In this document: positions 1-6,791 of the stretch, one piece after another
Position numbering within the stretch: the stretch's first letter is position 1
Layout: every line of letters begins with the position of its first letter
Source: Streptosporangiaceae bacterium
Lineage (GTDB): Bacteria; Actinomycetota; Actinomycetes; Streptosporangiales; Streptosporangiaceae
Reading direction: 5' to 3'
Assembly: GCA_030043395.1 (NCBI GenBank)
Contig: JASHXW010000378.1
Location: forward strand, 1 to 9,159
DNA: 9,159 nucleotides
Made by a program: the position numbers and the translations under genes
The notes under the pieces: model-generated
What the model saw: only the letters and a program-made list of their open reading frames with translations
What the model was told of the DNA's origin: nothing
Databases searched by the model: none

Positions 1-1
1 G

Positions 2-169
2 GAGTCGTTCAGCGCCTGGGTCGGCTCGCCCGCGTTCCTGCATGGGCACCGATCTGCCGCCGAGCGCAGCGGCGGGCAGGCGCCCCCGCCAGTCGGCGTC
101 CACAGCGAGCTGTGGTCTTACGAGGTCGCCACCTCCTCGCCGGAGGGTGACCGGGGGGCTCGCGGCTAG
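2..169 (+). CDS. C-terminal end of a probable ABM-domain (heme-degrading/antibiotic biosynthesis monooxygenase-like) protein, partial
   Basis: An open frame enters from the left edge and ends at TAG 167-169. It gives about 55 residues and about 87% of its codons end in G or C, as in the real genes of the window. The residues [19 protein letters not shown] resemble the segment W-x-x-(S/G)-x-x-(F/I)-x-x-x-H of the dimeric alpha/beta-barrel ABM family. In MhuD and IsdG-type heme oxygenases this segment carries the proximal heme histidine. The following SELWSYEV resembles the last beta strand of that fold. These similarities are recalled from family knowledge, not computed. A His equivalent to the heme ligand may be one of the two in HGH, but the alignment is short. 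Function could be heme or quinone-type oxidation, or unknown. The N-terminal part lies outside the window. It converges on kbl and its stop overlaps the kbl stop. Confidence 0.6.
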   Translation, partial: ESFSAWVGSPAFLHGHRSAAERSGGQAPPPVGVHSELWSYEVATSSPEGDRGARG

Positions 170-1347
170 CCGAGTTCCTCGCGGGCTTGCTCGAAGGCGT
201 TCGCAGCCAGTTCCAGGTCCTGCCGGGTGTGCGCGGCCGACACCTGCGTCCTGATCCTGGCCTTGCCGATCGGCACCACCGGGTAGCTGAAGCCGATGAC
301 GTACACGCCCTTGCCAAGCAGCAGGTCAGCCAGCCGCGCGGCCCTGGCGGCATCGCCGATCATCACCGGGACTATGGGGTGGTCTCCCGGCAGGATGTCG
401 AACCCGAGCTCGGTCATCCGCTCGCGGAACCACGCAGTGTTCTCGCGCAGCCGCGCGCGCAGGTCGTCACTGGACTCCAGCAAGTCGAGCACCCTCAGCG
501 ACGCGCCCACGACGGCCGGCGCCACTGAATTGGAGAACAAGTACGGCCGCGATCTCTGCCGCAGCAACTCGACGATCTCCCGGCGCCCGCTCGTGTACCC
601 CCCGCTCGCCCCGCCGAGCGCCTTGCCGAGCGTGCCGGTCAGCATGTCGACCCGGTCGGTCACGCCGTGCAGCTCGGGGGTGCCGCGGCCGGTCGGTCCG
701 ACGAACCCGACCGCGTGCGAGTCGTCCACCATGACCATGGCGTCGTACCGCTCGGCAAGGTCGCAGATCTCCGGCAGCGGCGCCACGTACCCGTCCATCG
801 AGAAGACGCCATCGGTCGCGATCAGCCGCCGACGCGCGTTCGCCGCGGCCTGCAGCTGCTCCTCCAGGTCCGCCATGTCCCTGTTGCGGTAGCGCAGCCG
901 GCCTGCCCGGCACAGCCTGATCCCGTCGATGATCGACGCGTGGTTCAGCTCGTCGCTGATCACCACGTCGTCCTCGCCGAGCAGCGTCTCGAACAGGCCG
1001 CCGTTCGCGTCGAAGCACGACGGGTACAAGATCGTGTCTGCGGTACCAAGGAACTCCGAGATCCGCTGCTCGAGCTGCTTATGCGGCTCCTGCGTCCCGC
1101 AGATGAACCGCACGCTCGCCATGCCGAAGCCCCACTGGTCAAGCGCCTGCTTGGCGGCCTCGATGATCCGCGGATCGTCGGCCAGCCCCAGATAGTTGTT
1201 TGCGCACAGGTTGAGGACTGGCGCTCCCTGACCGACCAGGATGCTGGCACGTTGCGGGCTGGCGATGACGCGCTCGCTCTTGAACAAGCCGTCCGCCCTG
1301 ATCTTGGCGACCTCGCCGGCGATCTGGGGCTCGACTGTGGAGAACAT
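166..1347 (-). CDS. kbl: Glycine C-acetyltransferase (2-amino-3-ketobutyrate CoA ligase)
   Basis: This PLP enzyme of the alpha-oxoamine synthase family cleaves 2-amino-3-oxobutyrate with CoA to glycine and acetyl-CoA, the second step of threonine degradation after Tdh. The 393-residue product is close to the usual length of about 398. Visible motifs are [14 protein letters not shown] near residues 46-59, [10 protein letters not shown] with the PLP-stacking H136, TDGVFSMDG at 178-186, VDDSHAVG with D208/D209 and H211, and GTLGKALGG with the Schiff-base lysine K242. The C-terminus carries [10 protein letters not shown], typical of the family. Two ATGs sit side by side (1350 and 1347). The AGGAGG at 1359-1354 is 3 nt from the first and 6 nt from the second, so 1347 is preferred. 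A GTG further upstream (1392) would add residues unlike the family. It lies 58 nt behind tdh on the same strand, a likely two-gene operon. The product is cytosolic. Confidence 0.96.
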   Translation of the reverse strand: MFSTVEPQIAGEVAKIRADGLFKSERVIASPQRASILVGQGAPVLNLCANNYLGLADDPRIIEAAKQALDQWGFGMASVRFICGTQEPHKQLEQRISEFLGTADTILYPSCFDANGGLFETLLGEDDVVISDELNHASIIDGIRLCRAGRLRYRNRDMADLEEQLQAAANARRRLIATDGVFSMDGYVAPLPEICDLAERYDAMVMVDDSHAVGFVGPTGRGTPELHGVTDRVDMLTGTLGKALGGASGGYTSGRREIVELLRQRSRPYLFSNSVAPAVVGASLRVLDLLESSDDLRARLRENTAWFRERMTELGFDILPGDHPIVPVMIGDAARAARLADLLLGKGVYVIGFSYPVVPIGKARIRTQVSAAHTRQDLELAANAFEQAREELG

Positions 1348-1353
1348 CATCGG

Positions 1354-1359
1354 CCTCCT
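1354..1359 (-). promoter_or_regulatory. Ribosome binding site of kbl
   Basis: Perfect AGGAGG on the minus strand, 6 nt before the ATG at 1347 and 3 nt before the ATG at 1350. It decides in favour of 1347 and against the upstream GTG at 1392. Having its own strong site in the 58-nt tdh-kbl gap fits translation of kbl from a shared mRNA without coupling. Confidence 0.85.
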
Positions 1360-1405
1360 GCACTCGTTGGCTGTCTGGCGCGATCCCGGCACCCGGGAGG
1401 TCCGC

Positions 1406-2437
1406 CTAGGGCTGCGCCCAGGTCAGCACTACCTTGCCGCAGTTGCCTTCGCGCATGGTCTGGAACGCGGCTTCGAAATCGGCGGCATCGAACCGGTGCG
1501 TGATCACCGGGCTGATGTCGACTCCCATCTGGGTCAGCACCGACATCCAGTACCAGGTCTCGAACATCTCCCGGCCGTAGATGCCCTTGATGGTGATCAT
1601 GTTCAGGACCAGGTGGCCCCAGTCGATCGGGAACTCGTCCGACGGCAGGCCAAGCATCGCGATCTTGCCGCCATGCGTCATCGCGGGGAGCATCTCGCGC
1701 ATCGCCTGCGGCTTGCCGGACATTTCCATGCCGACGTCGAACCCCTCGCGCATGCCGAGCTCGGTCATGATCAGGGCCAGCGACCTCTCCCTGGTGTCGG
1801 CAGCGACCGTGACACCGACCTTCCTGGCCAGCTCGAGCCGGTACGGTGACACGTCGGTGATCACCACGAACCGCGCGCCCGCATGCCTGGCGACGATCGC
1901 GGCCATGATGCCGATCGGCCCCGCGCCAGTGATCAGGACGTCCTCGCCGTGCACCGGAAACGTGAGCGCGGTGTGCACCGCATTGCCGAACGGGTCGAAG
2001 ATCGCAGCCACGTCCAGGTCGATGTCGGGATCGTGCCGCCAGACATTAGCGGCCGGAAGCGCGATGAACTCGGCGAAGGCGCCTGGGTGATTGACGCCGA
2101 CGCCCTTGACGTGCGCGCACTGCACCCGCCGGCCGGCCATGTAGTTGCGGCAGCGACCGCAGACCAGATGGCCCTCGCCGCTGACGAGGTCGCCGACAGC
2201 CAGATCCCTGACGTCGTCCCCGAGTTCGACGATCTCGCCGACGAACTCATGGCCGATGACGAGCTGGACCGGCACGTGTGCCTGCGCCCAGTGATCCCAC
2301 TCGTAGATGTGCAGGTCGGTGCCGCACACGCCAGCCCGCAGCACCCGGATGAGCACGTCGTCCCTGCCGACTTCAGGGACCGGCACGTCCTCCATCCACA
2401 GTCCCGGCTCGGCTCGGACCTTGACCAGAGCCTTCAT
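1406..2437 (-). CDS. tdh: L-threonine 3-dehydrogenase (zinc-dependent, NAD+)
   Basis: A medium-chain zinc alcohol dehydrogenase that oxidises L-threonine to 2-amino-3-oxobutyrate with NAD+, feeding Kbl. It has 343 residues, the normal length (E. coli Tdh 341), and its numbering matches E. coli without gaps in the N-terminal half. Catalytic zinc residues are C38 in GVCGTDLHI and H63/E64 in GHEFVGE. The motif GEGHLVCG leads into the structural zinc loop. There C93, C96 and C107 are present, but the third ligand position (99) is Tyr (CRCRNY, codon TAC). The Rossmann motif GAGPIG is at 171-176, followed by [12 protein letters not shown], where D195 would bind the NAD ribose. The conserved [11 protein letters not shown] and [14 protein letters not shown] stretches are typical of Tdh rather than of other alcohol dehydrogenases. 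The start is the ATG at 2437; the ribosome binding site is weak. Divergent from ltaE across 134 bp in which I see no convincing promoter boxes. Confidence 0.96.
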   Translation of the reverse strand: MKALVKVRAEPGLWMEDVPVPEVGRDDVLIRVLRAGVCGTDLHIYEWDHWAQAHVPVQLVIGHEFVGEIVELGDDVRDLAVGDLVSGEGHLVCGRCRNYMAGRRVQCAHVKGVGVNHPGAFAEFIALPAANVWRHDPDIDLDVAAIFDPFGNAVHTALTFPVHGEDVLITGAGPIGIMAAIVARHAGARFVVITDVSPYRLELARKVGVTVAADTRERSLALIMTELGMREGFDVGMEMSGKPQAMREMLPAMTHGGKIAMLGLPSDEFPIDWGHLVLNMITIKGIYGREMFETWYWMSVLTQMGVDISPVITHRFDAADFEAAFQTMREGNCGKVVLTWAQP

Positions 2438-2571
2438 CCGCCGCTCACTCTCGCCGCCTGGCCGGCCCGCTCAGGTCGGTCCGCACGACTGTACCGCAGC
2501 CAGCCCCGGCGCCCGGCGATGGCGGATACTGGCAAGCAGGCATGCCATCGACCGACAGGATCCGCCTCGAC

Positions 2572-3606
2572 ATGACCGCACCGATCGACCTGCGCTCCGA
2601 CACCGTCACCCGGCCGACCGACGCCATGCGCCGGGCCATGGCCGACGCCGAGGTCGGGGACGACTGGTATGGCGACGACCCGACCGTCAACCGGCTGCAG
2701 GACCGGGCCGCGGAGCTGACCGGCAAGGACGCGGCCCTCTACCTGCCTACGGGGACGCTGTGCACCCAGATCGCGCTGCACGCGCTAGTCAGGTCCGGGC
2801 ACCGGGTGGTGACCGAGGCCTTGTCGCACGTCTGCAACATGGAGGCGCATTCGGCTGCGCTGATGTCCGGCATCACGTTCCGGACCATAACCGGGGATCG
2901 CGGCCAGGTCACCGCCGAGCAGGTGGCAGCCGCGCTAGTCCCCGATCCGTACGACGTGCTCGTCACTGACCTTGTGACGATCGAGAACACCCATCAGGTG
3001 GGCGGCGGCTCGGTCTGGCCTGTCGAGGACGTCCGAGCCGTAGCCAAGGCGTGCGCCGCAGCCGCGGTCCCGCTGTACCTGGACGGCGCGCGGATCTTCA
3101 ACGCGTGCACCGCCTCGGGATCCTCCGTTGCCGACTACGCCGCCGAAGTCACCGCCATGATGTTCTGCCTGTCCAAGGGCCTGGGCGCGCCGATCGGGTC
3201 GATGCTGGCCGGAGACACCGAGTTCATCAGGGAGGCCCGCCGCCTGAAGATCGCGTTCGGCGCGGCCTGGCGCCAGGCCGGCGTCATGGCCGCGGCCGGG
3301 CTGATCGCGCTTGACGAGGGCCCGAAACGGCTGCACGAGGACCACGCGAACGCCCGGCTCCTGGCTGAGGGCATCGCCGAGCTGCTGCCCGGCACGATTG
3401 ACCCGCAGGCCGTGCAGACCAACATCGTGTTCGTCGATGTGCGAGGCACCGGGCGGACGGCCCAGGAGTGGCTCGCCCGGCTGGCCGCGGAAGGGTTGCT
3501 CGTGACGATGGTGAGCGGAAAGGTCAGGATGCTGACCCACCGCGATGTCGGCTCGAGCGACGTCCAGGCGGCCCTGGCCGCATGGCGCAGGGCCATCGCC
3601 AGCTAA
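2572..3606 (+). CDS. ltaE: Low-specificity L-threonine aldolase
   Basis: A fold-type I PLP enzyme splitting L-threonine (or allo-threonine) into glycine and acetaldehyde in the cytosol. From the ATG at 2572 it has 344 residues, normal for the family. An in-frame ATG at 2542 would add 10 residues ([10 protein letters not shown]), but family members usually begin just before [12 protein letters not shown], so 2572 is preferred. An AGGA lies 11 nt before it, a rather long spacing. Using numbering from 2542, motifs are [11 protein letters not shown] (16-26), LPTGT (68-72), [10 protein letters not shown] with H96 (the substrate-site or ring-stacking histidine region) and E101, [10 protein letters not shown] (147-156), LDGAR with D181 and R184 (PLP ring and phosphate contacts), and [12 protein letters not shown] with the Schiff-base K212. 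RQAG at 244-247 carries the usual arginine. It diverges from tdh, so two threonine-to-glycine routes lie back to back. It converges with the GNAT gene, 28 nt away. Confidence 0.93.
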   Translation: MTAPIDLRSDTVTRPTDAMRRAMADAEVGDDWYGDDPTVNRLQDRAAELTGKDAALYLPTGTLCTQIALHALVRSGHRVVTEALSHVCNMEAHSAALMSGITFRTITGDRGQVTAEQVAAALVPDPYDVLVTDLVTIENTHQVGGGSVWPVEDVRAVAKACAAAAVPLYLDGARIFNACTASGSSVADYAAEVTAMMFCLSKGLGAPIGSMLAGDTEFIREARRLKIAFGAAWRQAGVMAAAGLIALDEGPKRLHEDHANARLLAEGIAELLPGTIDPQAVQTNIVFVDVRGTGRTAQEWLARLAAEGLLVTMVSGKVRMLTHRDVGSSDVQAALAAWRRAIAS

Positions 3607-3634
3607 GAGCCGCTGGCCGCTCGCGGTGCTGAGA

Positions 3635-4300
3635 TCACGGTGCCGTCAGCCGGGCAAGCCGCCGCGTGAGTTCCGACCTGACCTCCGGCCACTCCGCTGC
3701 GAGCACGGAGTAGTACGCAGTGTCCCTGATGGTCCCGTCGCTGGCCGGACCGTGCGCCCGCAGCACGCCGTCCTCCCGGGCGCCGAGCCGCTCGATGGCC
3801 CCGCGTGAGGCCTTGTTCCTGGCGTCGGTCTTGAGGGTCACGCGCAGCGCGTGCCATACGTCAAATGCGCGGGTCAGCATCAGCAGCTTGCACTCGGCGT
3901 TCACGCCAGAGCGCTGCGCCGACGCCGCGTACCAGGTGCTGCCGATCTCTGCGACGGATGGCGGCTGCTCGTCAGAAGGCTCGGGGCCGCTGTCCACGCC
4001 GGGGGGCCACGGCGGCGGCCAGGTGAAGACGACCAGGTCGAGGAACCTGGTCGAGCCGACGATCCGCTCGTCGGCGATTCTGCGCACGACGAACGCCAGG
4101 GCATGACCGGTCGCCTGGTAGGCGAGCGCATTCGCGACGTAGCGGCGAGCGTCCGCGAGGCCGTCGGGTACCCAGGTGTACCCGTAGCTGGCGCGGCTCT
4201 CGGCGCCGGCTTCGGCCAGCTCAGCGGCATGCCCGGATTCAAGCGGCTCCAGCCGGACTAGCTCTCCTTCCAGCGCGAATGGCCTGAGCACGAATACCAT
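3635..4300 (-). CDS. GNAT-family N-acetyltransferase, RimJ/RimL type
   Basis: The predicted 221-residue protein has the acetyltransferase_3 (RimJ/RimL) layout. It starts with LEGELVRLEPL (strand 1), then ARRYVANALA helix, ALAFVVRR and ERIVGSTRFLDL strands, EIGSTWYAASAQRSGVNAECKLLML with the acetyl-CoA pyrophosphate loop around Q129-N134, and the ending TDARNKASRGAIERLGAREDGVLRAH, which is typical of the subfamily. It would transfer acetyl from acetyl-CoA to an amino group of a protein or small molecule; the substrate cannot be told. A proline/acidic loop at about residues 94-115 (WPPPWPP...SDEQPPS) interrupts the central sheet. Start: the ATG at 4300 is preceded by GTGGAA at a usable distance. 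A TTG at 4324 has no ribosome binding site. Neighbouring genes give no functional link; a hairpin upstream separates it from the small gene at 4423. Confidence 0.85.
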   Translation of the reverse strand: MVFVLRPFALEGELVRLEPLESGHAAELAEAGAESRASYGYTWVPDGLADARRYVANALAYQATGHALAFVVRRIADERIVGSTRFLDLVVFTWPPPWPPGVDSGPEPSDEQPPSVAEIGSTWYAASAQRSGVNAECKLLMLTRAFDVWHALRVTLKTDARNKASRGAIERLGAREDGVLRAHGPASDGTIRDTAYYSVLAAEWPEVRSELTRRLARLTAP

Positions 4301-4335
4301 CCCCGATTCCACGCGCGGCTCCAATCAGGTGATTA

Positions 4336-4355
4336 TGCCGCGAGTCATCGCGGCA
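4336..4355 (-). terminator. Perfect 8-bp hairpin, probable terminator of the small gene or GNAT operator
   Basis: TGCCGCGA (4336-4343), a 4-nt loop GTCA, then TCGCGGCA (4348-4355) form a perfect inverted repeat. On the minus strand it lies 68 nt after the stop of the small gene at 4423 and 35 nt before the GNAT start at 4300. No U-run follows, but actinobacterial terminators often lack one. It could alternatively be a palindromic operator in the GNAT leader. Confidence 0.5.
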
Positions 4356-4422
4356 CGACGCTCATCGGTGCAGGGCCGGGAAGGCGCATTCGGCGAGCCG
4401 GGCGAGTTTGTTCCCCTCTGGG

Positions 4423-4599
4423 TCAGTGTGAGCTTGACCCGGCCAGCCGCAGGCCGATCGAGACCAGGGCCCAGCCGGCCTGGCTCCGGATGAGACGGCG
4501 GCTGCCTCGCATCGTGGTCGCGTGCTGGGCATGGGTGCTACGTGAGGTGAGCTCGTCAGTGCGCTGACGGGCGAGAAGTTCGATCTGGCGCGAGTACAT
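4423..4599 (-). CDS. Small basic hypothetical protein, 58 residues
   Basis: A 58-residue frame starts at ATG 4599, with AAGGGA 7 nt upstream (4612-4607), one of the better ribosome binding sites in the window, and ends at TGA 4423. The product opens with an amphipathic segment (YSRQIELLARQRTDELTSR), continues with a basic middle (MRGSRRLIRSQ) and ends with a hydrophobic stretch GWALVSIGLRLAG. I recall this pattern (LLA.QR...EL at the start, basic stretch, GW.LV..GLRLA near the end) from short uncharacterised actinobacterial proteins; no function is known to me. It lies 67 nt behind the MFS exporter on the same strand, so it may be the second gene of that transcript. The open frame continues upstream to 4716, but that part runs into the MFS gene and lacks a good ribosome binding site. 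The hydrophobic end could lie on the membrane. Confidence 0.7.
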   Translation of the reverse strand: MYSRQIELLARQRTDELTSRSTHAQHATTMRGSRRLIRSQAGWALVSIGLRLAGSSSH

Positions 4600-4606
4600 G
4601 GTCCGA

Positions 4607-4612
4607 TCCCTT
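4607..4612 (-). promoter_or_regulatory. Ribosome binding site of the 58-residue gene
   Basis: AAGGGA on the minus strand with 7 nt to the ATG at 4599. It is the main reason for calling this short frame a gene and for choosing this start over upstream in-frame codons. Confidence 0.65.
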
Positions 4613-4666
4613 CGCGAGTAGTCATGCGTTTGCTCTCTGGCTTTGCAGGTGTTGTCTCTGGTCATG

Positions 4667-5959
4667 TCACTGCGGCCACCGGGCGCGCCAGAGTTGTGGC
4701 TGCGCACTGCACGCAAGCACGCCAGCCGCCAGGATCCCGGCCAGGATCAGCATGGTGGCCTGCGCGGACAGGTACTGCAGGAGCAGGCCGCTGGCGGCCA
4801 GGCCGGCCGGCATCCCGATGGCCATCAAGGTCATTGCGGCGCCGATGACCCTGCCCCGCTCGCTCTCTGGGGCCTGGCGCAGGATCAGGACGTCGAGCAG
4901 GACCCTGACGGCAGGAACGCCGAGCATGGCGACGAAGAGGACCCCCGCGATCCACCACGGTCCGTTCGGCACGGCGAGCAGCGCCACGAGCGGCGCCTCC
5001 AGCGCGCATATGACGATGAGGAGCACGCCGGGCCGCAGCCGGTGCAGGGGCCGTACCAGCGGAGCGCCGGCCAGGCCGCCGACTGCGGCGCCAGCGAGCG
5101 CGACGCCGATCATCGCGGGCGGAACCGACTGAGCGCGCAGGATGACCACGGTGATCAGGCCGAGGCTGGCTCCCACTGCGTTCACTGTCGCGATCAGCAA
5201 CAGCGTGGCGCGGATCGCAGGCTGGCGCCAGATCGCCCGGATGCCCGCCAGCATGCCTGAGGAGCCACGGGAGCTACGGGAGTCGCGGTCAGCGGGCGTG
5301 CCGGCGCTGGCCGTGCGCGGCGGGCTGACCTTCACCAGAACCGCCGTGGTCAGCGAGAGCACGAACGAGCCAGCGGTGAACAGGAAAGGCACGGCGTGCG
5401 CGAGCACGCGCAAGCCATACAGGGCACCGCCGAGAGGCGGTCCGGCCAGGTCAGAGCCGTTGATCCTGACCTCATCCTGGGTCAGGGCGGTCGTCAGCTG
5501 GTCCTTCGGAACGACCGCGCGGATCAGCAGCATCCGGCTCGTGCCGACGGCGGGCTGACCAGCGCCCAGCAGGACTGCCGCCACGAGCAGCAGCGGGAGC
5601 GAGAGCCAGCCCATGATCAGGGCGACCGCGATCATCGCAGTGACTAGCGCCCGGAACGTCTCCGCGACGATCAGGATTGCCCGCGGGCTCCGGCGATCGG
5701 CCAGATGGCCAGCGGGCAAGCCGGCCAGGATCGTTCCCGTCGTCTGGACGGCCGCGAAGAGGCCTGCCTGGCCTGGTGAACCAGTCACGGCCAGGATCGC
5801 CAGCGGGTAGGCAACGTCGGCCACCGCCAGCCCGAGCGAGCTGGAGGCGGAGCCGGCCCACAGCGTCTGGAACCGGGTGTTGCGCCGCAGCGGCACGGGA
5901 GCCTGCGCTTGCGGGGCTTGCGCCGGCTGCGCGCCGATCATGGTCTCGGCCATCTTCAT
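4667..5959 (-). CDS. MFS transporter, probable drug or small-molecule efflux (MFS_3/EntS-like)
   Basis: A 430-residue integral membrane protein of the major facilitator superfamily with about 12 hydrophobic segments. The N-terminus is a cytoplasmic Ala/Pro/Gln-rich tail (about 1-24). The first helix follows RFQTLWAGSASSSLG. The loop between helices 2 and 3 has the motif-A form GHLADRRSPRAIL (84-96). A Ser/Arg-rich central loop at 211-238 divides the two halves. PESERGRVIGAAM (364-376) resembles the repeat of motif A seen in the MFS_3 (transmembrane secretion effector) group, which includes enterobactin exporter EntS and macrolide exporters. These proteins use the proton gradient to export compounds; the substrate here is unknown. 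Start ATG 5959 has AAGG 6-7 nt upstream. It diverges from an ArsR-like regulator, a common pairing in which the regulator controls the pump. The 58-residue gene follows it. Confidence 0.9.
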   Translation of the reverse strand: MKMAETMIGAQPAQAPQAQAPVPLRRNTRFQTLWAGSASSSLGLAVADVAYPLAILAVTGSPGQAGLFAAVQTTGTILAGLPAGHLADRRSPRAILIVAETFRALVTAMIAVALIMGWLSLPLLLVAAVLLGAGQPAVGTSRMLLIRAVVPKDQLTTALTQDEVRINGSDLAGPPLGGALYGLRVLAHAVPFLFTAGSFVLSLTTAVLVKVSPPRTASAGTPADRDSRSSRGSSGMLAGIRAIWRQPAIRATLLLIATVNAVGASLGLITVVILRAQSVPPAMIGVALAGAAVGGLAGAPLVRPLHRLRPGVLLIVICALEAPLVALLAVPNGPWWIAGVLFVAMLGVPAVRVLLDVLILRQAPESERGRVIGAAMTLMAIGMPAGLAASGLLLQYLSAQATMLILAGILAAGVLACSAQPQLWRARWPQ

Positions 5960-5967
5960 CCCGGCCC

Positions 5968-6037
5968 TTCACGTCTTCGCCATCATTCACGTCATAGCTA
6001 GCATTCATGTTTACGTGAATGATTGCACAGACATGAA
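5968..6037. promoter_or_regulatory. Symmetric operator array of five TTCAYGT half-sites between exporter and regulator
   Basis: TTCACGT occurs at 5968-5974 and 5986-5992, and TTCATGT at 6004-6010. The reverse complements ACGTGAA and ACATGAA occur at 6013-6019 and 6031-6037. Forward copies are spaced exactly 18 bp, as are the reverse copies. The two inner arms (6004/6013, gap 2) and the two outer arms (5986/6031) share one centre at 6011.5. The inner pair makes ATTCATGT-TT-ACGTGAAT, a dyad with one mismatch. TCATTCACGT (5983-5992) is also an exact inverted copy of 6013-6022. Position in the divergent promoter region suggests binding by the adjacent winged-helix regulator, controlling both itself and the exporter. 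Confidence 0.7.
5991..6019 (-). promoter_or_regulatory. Possible sigma-70-type promoter of the MFS gene
   Basis: On the minus strand, TTCACG (6019-6014) is followed after 17 nt by TATGAC (5996-5991), matching the -35 and -10 consensus at about four of six positions each. The -35 box lies inside an operator arm and the -10 overlaps another, so a bound regulator would block polymerase. Weak boxes; treat as a suggestion. Confidence 0.4.
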
Positions 6038-6056
6038 CATCTGGCAAGATGGATTG

Positions 6057-6689
6057 ATGCAAGACAGCGAAACCCACTCCCCAGCGGACGGCGAGCCTGC
6101 CGACGCCGGGATACGCACCATCTCGAGTGTCGAGACGCTCAAAGCGCTCGCCGATCCGACCAGGCTGGCCCTGCTGACCGCGCTGATGCGCCGGGACCTG
6201 CACCGGGAGCTGCCGGTCATGTCGGTCAAGGAGCTGGCCGCGGCACTCAAGGAGCCGCAGACCAAGCTGTACCGGCACATCAAGCAGCTCGAGGAAGCGG
6301 GGCTGGTGCGGGCAGTCTCGAGCCGGGTCGTCTCAGGCATCGTCGAGCAGCGGTATCAGGCCTGCCAGCGTGACTTCCAGGTCGGGCCGGACCTGACCAG
6401 CAGCGAACGATCAAGCGCCACCCTGGAAGCGACGGTAGACGCGGTTCTCGATCTGTATAACAAGGAGTTCTTCGCTGCTCAGCGGGCCGGGCGGCTTCCC
6501 CCGGGGAGCGGATTCCTGACCTTCAGCCAGGTCCGCATGCCGGCCACGCTGGCTGCCAGCTTCAAGGAGCGCATGCATGCGATCTACGAGGAGATCGAGC
6601 AAGCCAACGAGCAAGAGGATGGCGACTCGGAGATGGTTCCCGTGAACGTGCTGATGGGCTACTTCAGCCCAATGGGCGATAATCACTAA
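6057..6689 (+). CDS. ArsR-like winged helix-turn-helix transcriptional regulator
   Basis: A 210-residue DNA-binding protein with an N-terminal winged helix and a C-terminal region of about 100 residues. The motif ETLKALADPTRLALLTAL (26-43) is the hallmark first helix of ArsR/HTH_20 regulators. VKELAAALKEPQTKLYRHIKQLEEAGLV (57-84) is the helix-turn-helix, and the following VVSGIVEQRYQA looks like the wing. It has a single cysteine (C103) and no ELCVCDL-type metal site, so classic metal sensing is unlikely. The C-terminal part (about 120-210), with EEIEQANEQEDGDSE and VNVLMGYFSP, may bind a ligand or form the dimer. Start: the ATG at 6057 has only a weak AAGATGG upstream. Longer in-frame starts would run through the operator and give non-family sequence. 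Probably represses the divergent MFS gene and itself through the half-site array between them. Confidence 0.85.
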   Translation: MQDSETHSPADGEPADAGIRTISSVETLKALADPTRLALLTALMRRDLHRELPVMSVKELAAALKEPQTKLYRHIKQLEEAGLVRAVSSRVVSGIVEQRYQACQRDFQVGPDLTSSERSSATLEATVDAVLDLYNKEFFAAQRAGRLPPGSGFLTFSQVRMPATLAASFKERMHAIYEEIEQANEQEDGDSEMVPVNVLMGYFSPMGDNH

Positions 6690-6780
6690 AATCCGGCATC
6701 CCATCACTTTCTGTGAGTGCTCGGCGCTGACATGGGGCATGCTTGTCGCAGGCCGACCGAGACAATGACGCCCTGAGAGC

Positions 6781-6786
6781 AGGTGA
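6781..6786 (+). promoter_or_regulatory. Ribosome binding site deciding the FAD oxidase start
   Basis: AGGTGA, within GAGAGCAGGTGA, lies 5 nt before the GTG at 6792. The alternative in-frame GTG at 6783 would lie inside this site, leaving only GAGAG ahead of it, so 6792 is favoured. Confidence 0.55.
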
Positions 6787-6791
6787 CTGCC

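Noticed and set aside
667..1503. Open frame of 278 codons on the + strand
   Set aside because: It is antisense to kbl and the tdh end, which have clear catalytic motifs in their own frame.
2438..2571. Shared operator or clear promoters between tdh and ltaE
   Set aside because: I looked for dyads and -35/-10 pairs on both strands and found only isolated -10-like words (GATACT, TACAGT) without partners.
3608..3630. Weak inverted repeat (CCGC...GCGG) between the convergent ltaE and GNAT stops as a bidirectional terminator
   Set aside because: The stem is only about 4 bp with a long loop, which is expected by chance at this GC content.
5968..6037. Periodic repeats considered as a short CRISPR-like or tandem repeat array
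   Set aside because: Only 7 bp of each 18-bp unit is conserved, two copies are inverted, and the array lies in a divergent promoter, so an operator fits better.
6697..6741. Imperfect inverted repeat GCATCCCAT...ATGGGGCATGC after the regulator as a terminator
   Set aside because: The arms need a 2-nt bulge and enclose a loop of about 25 nt, so support is too weak to annotate.
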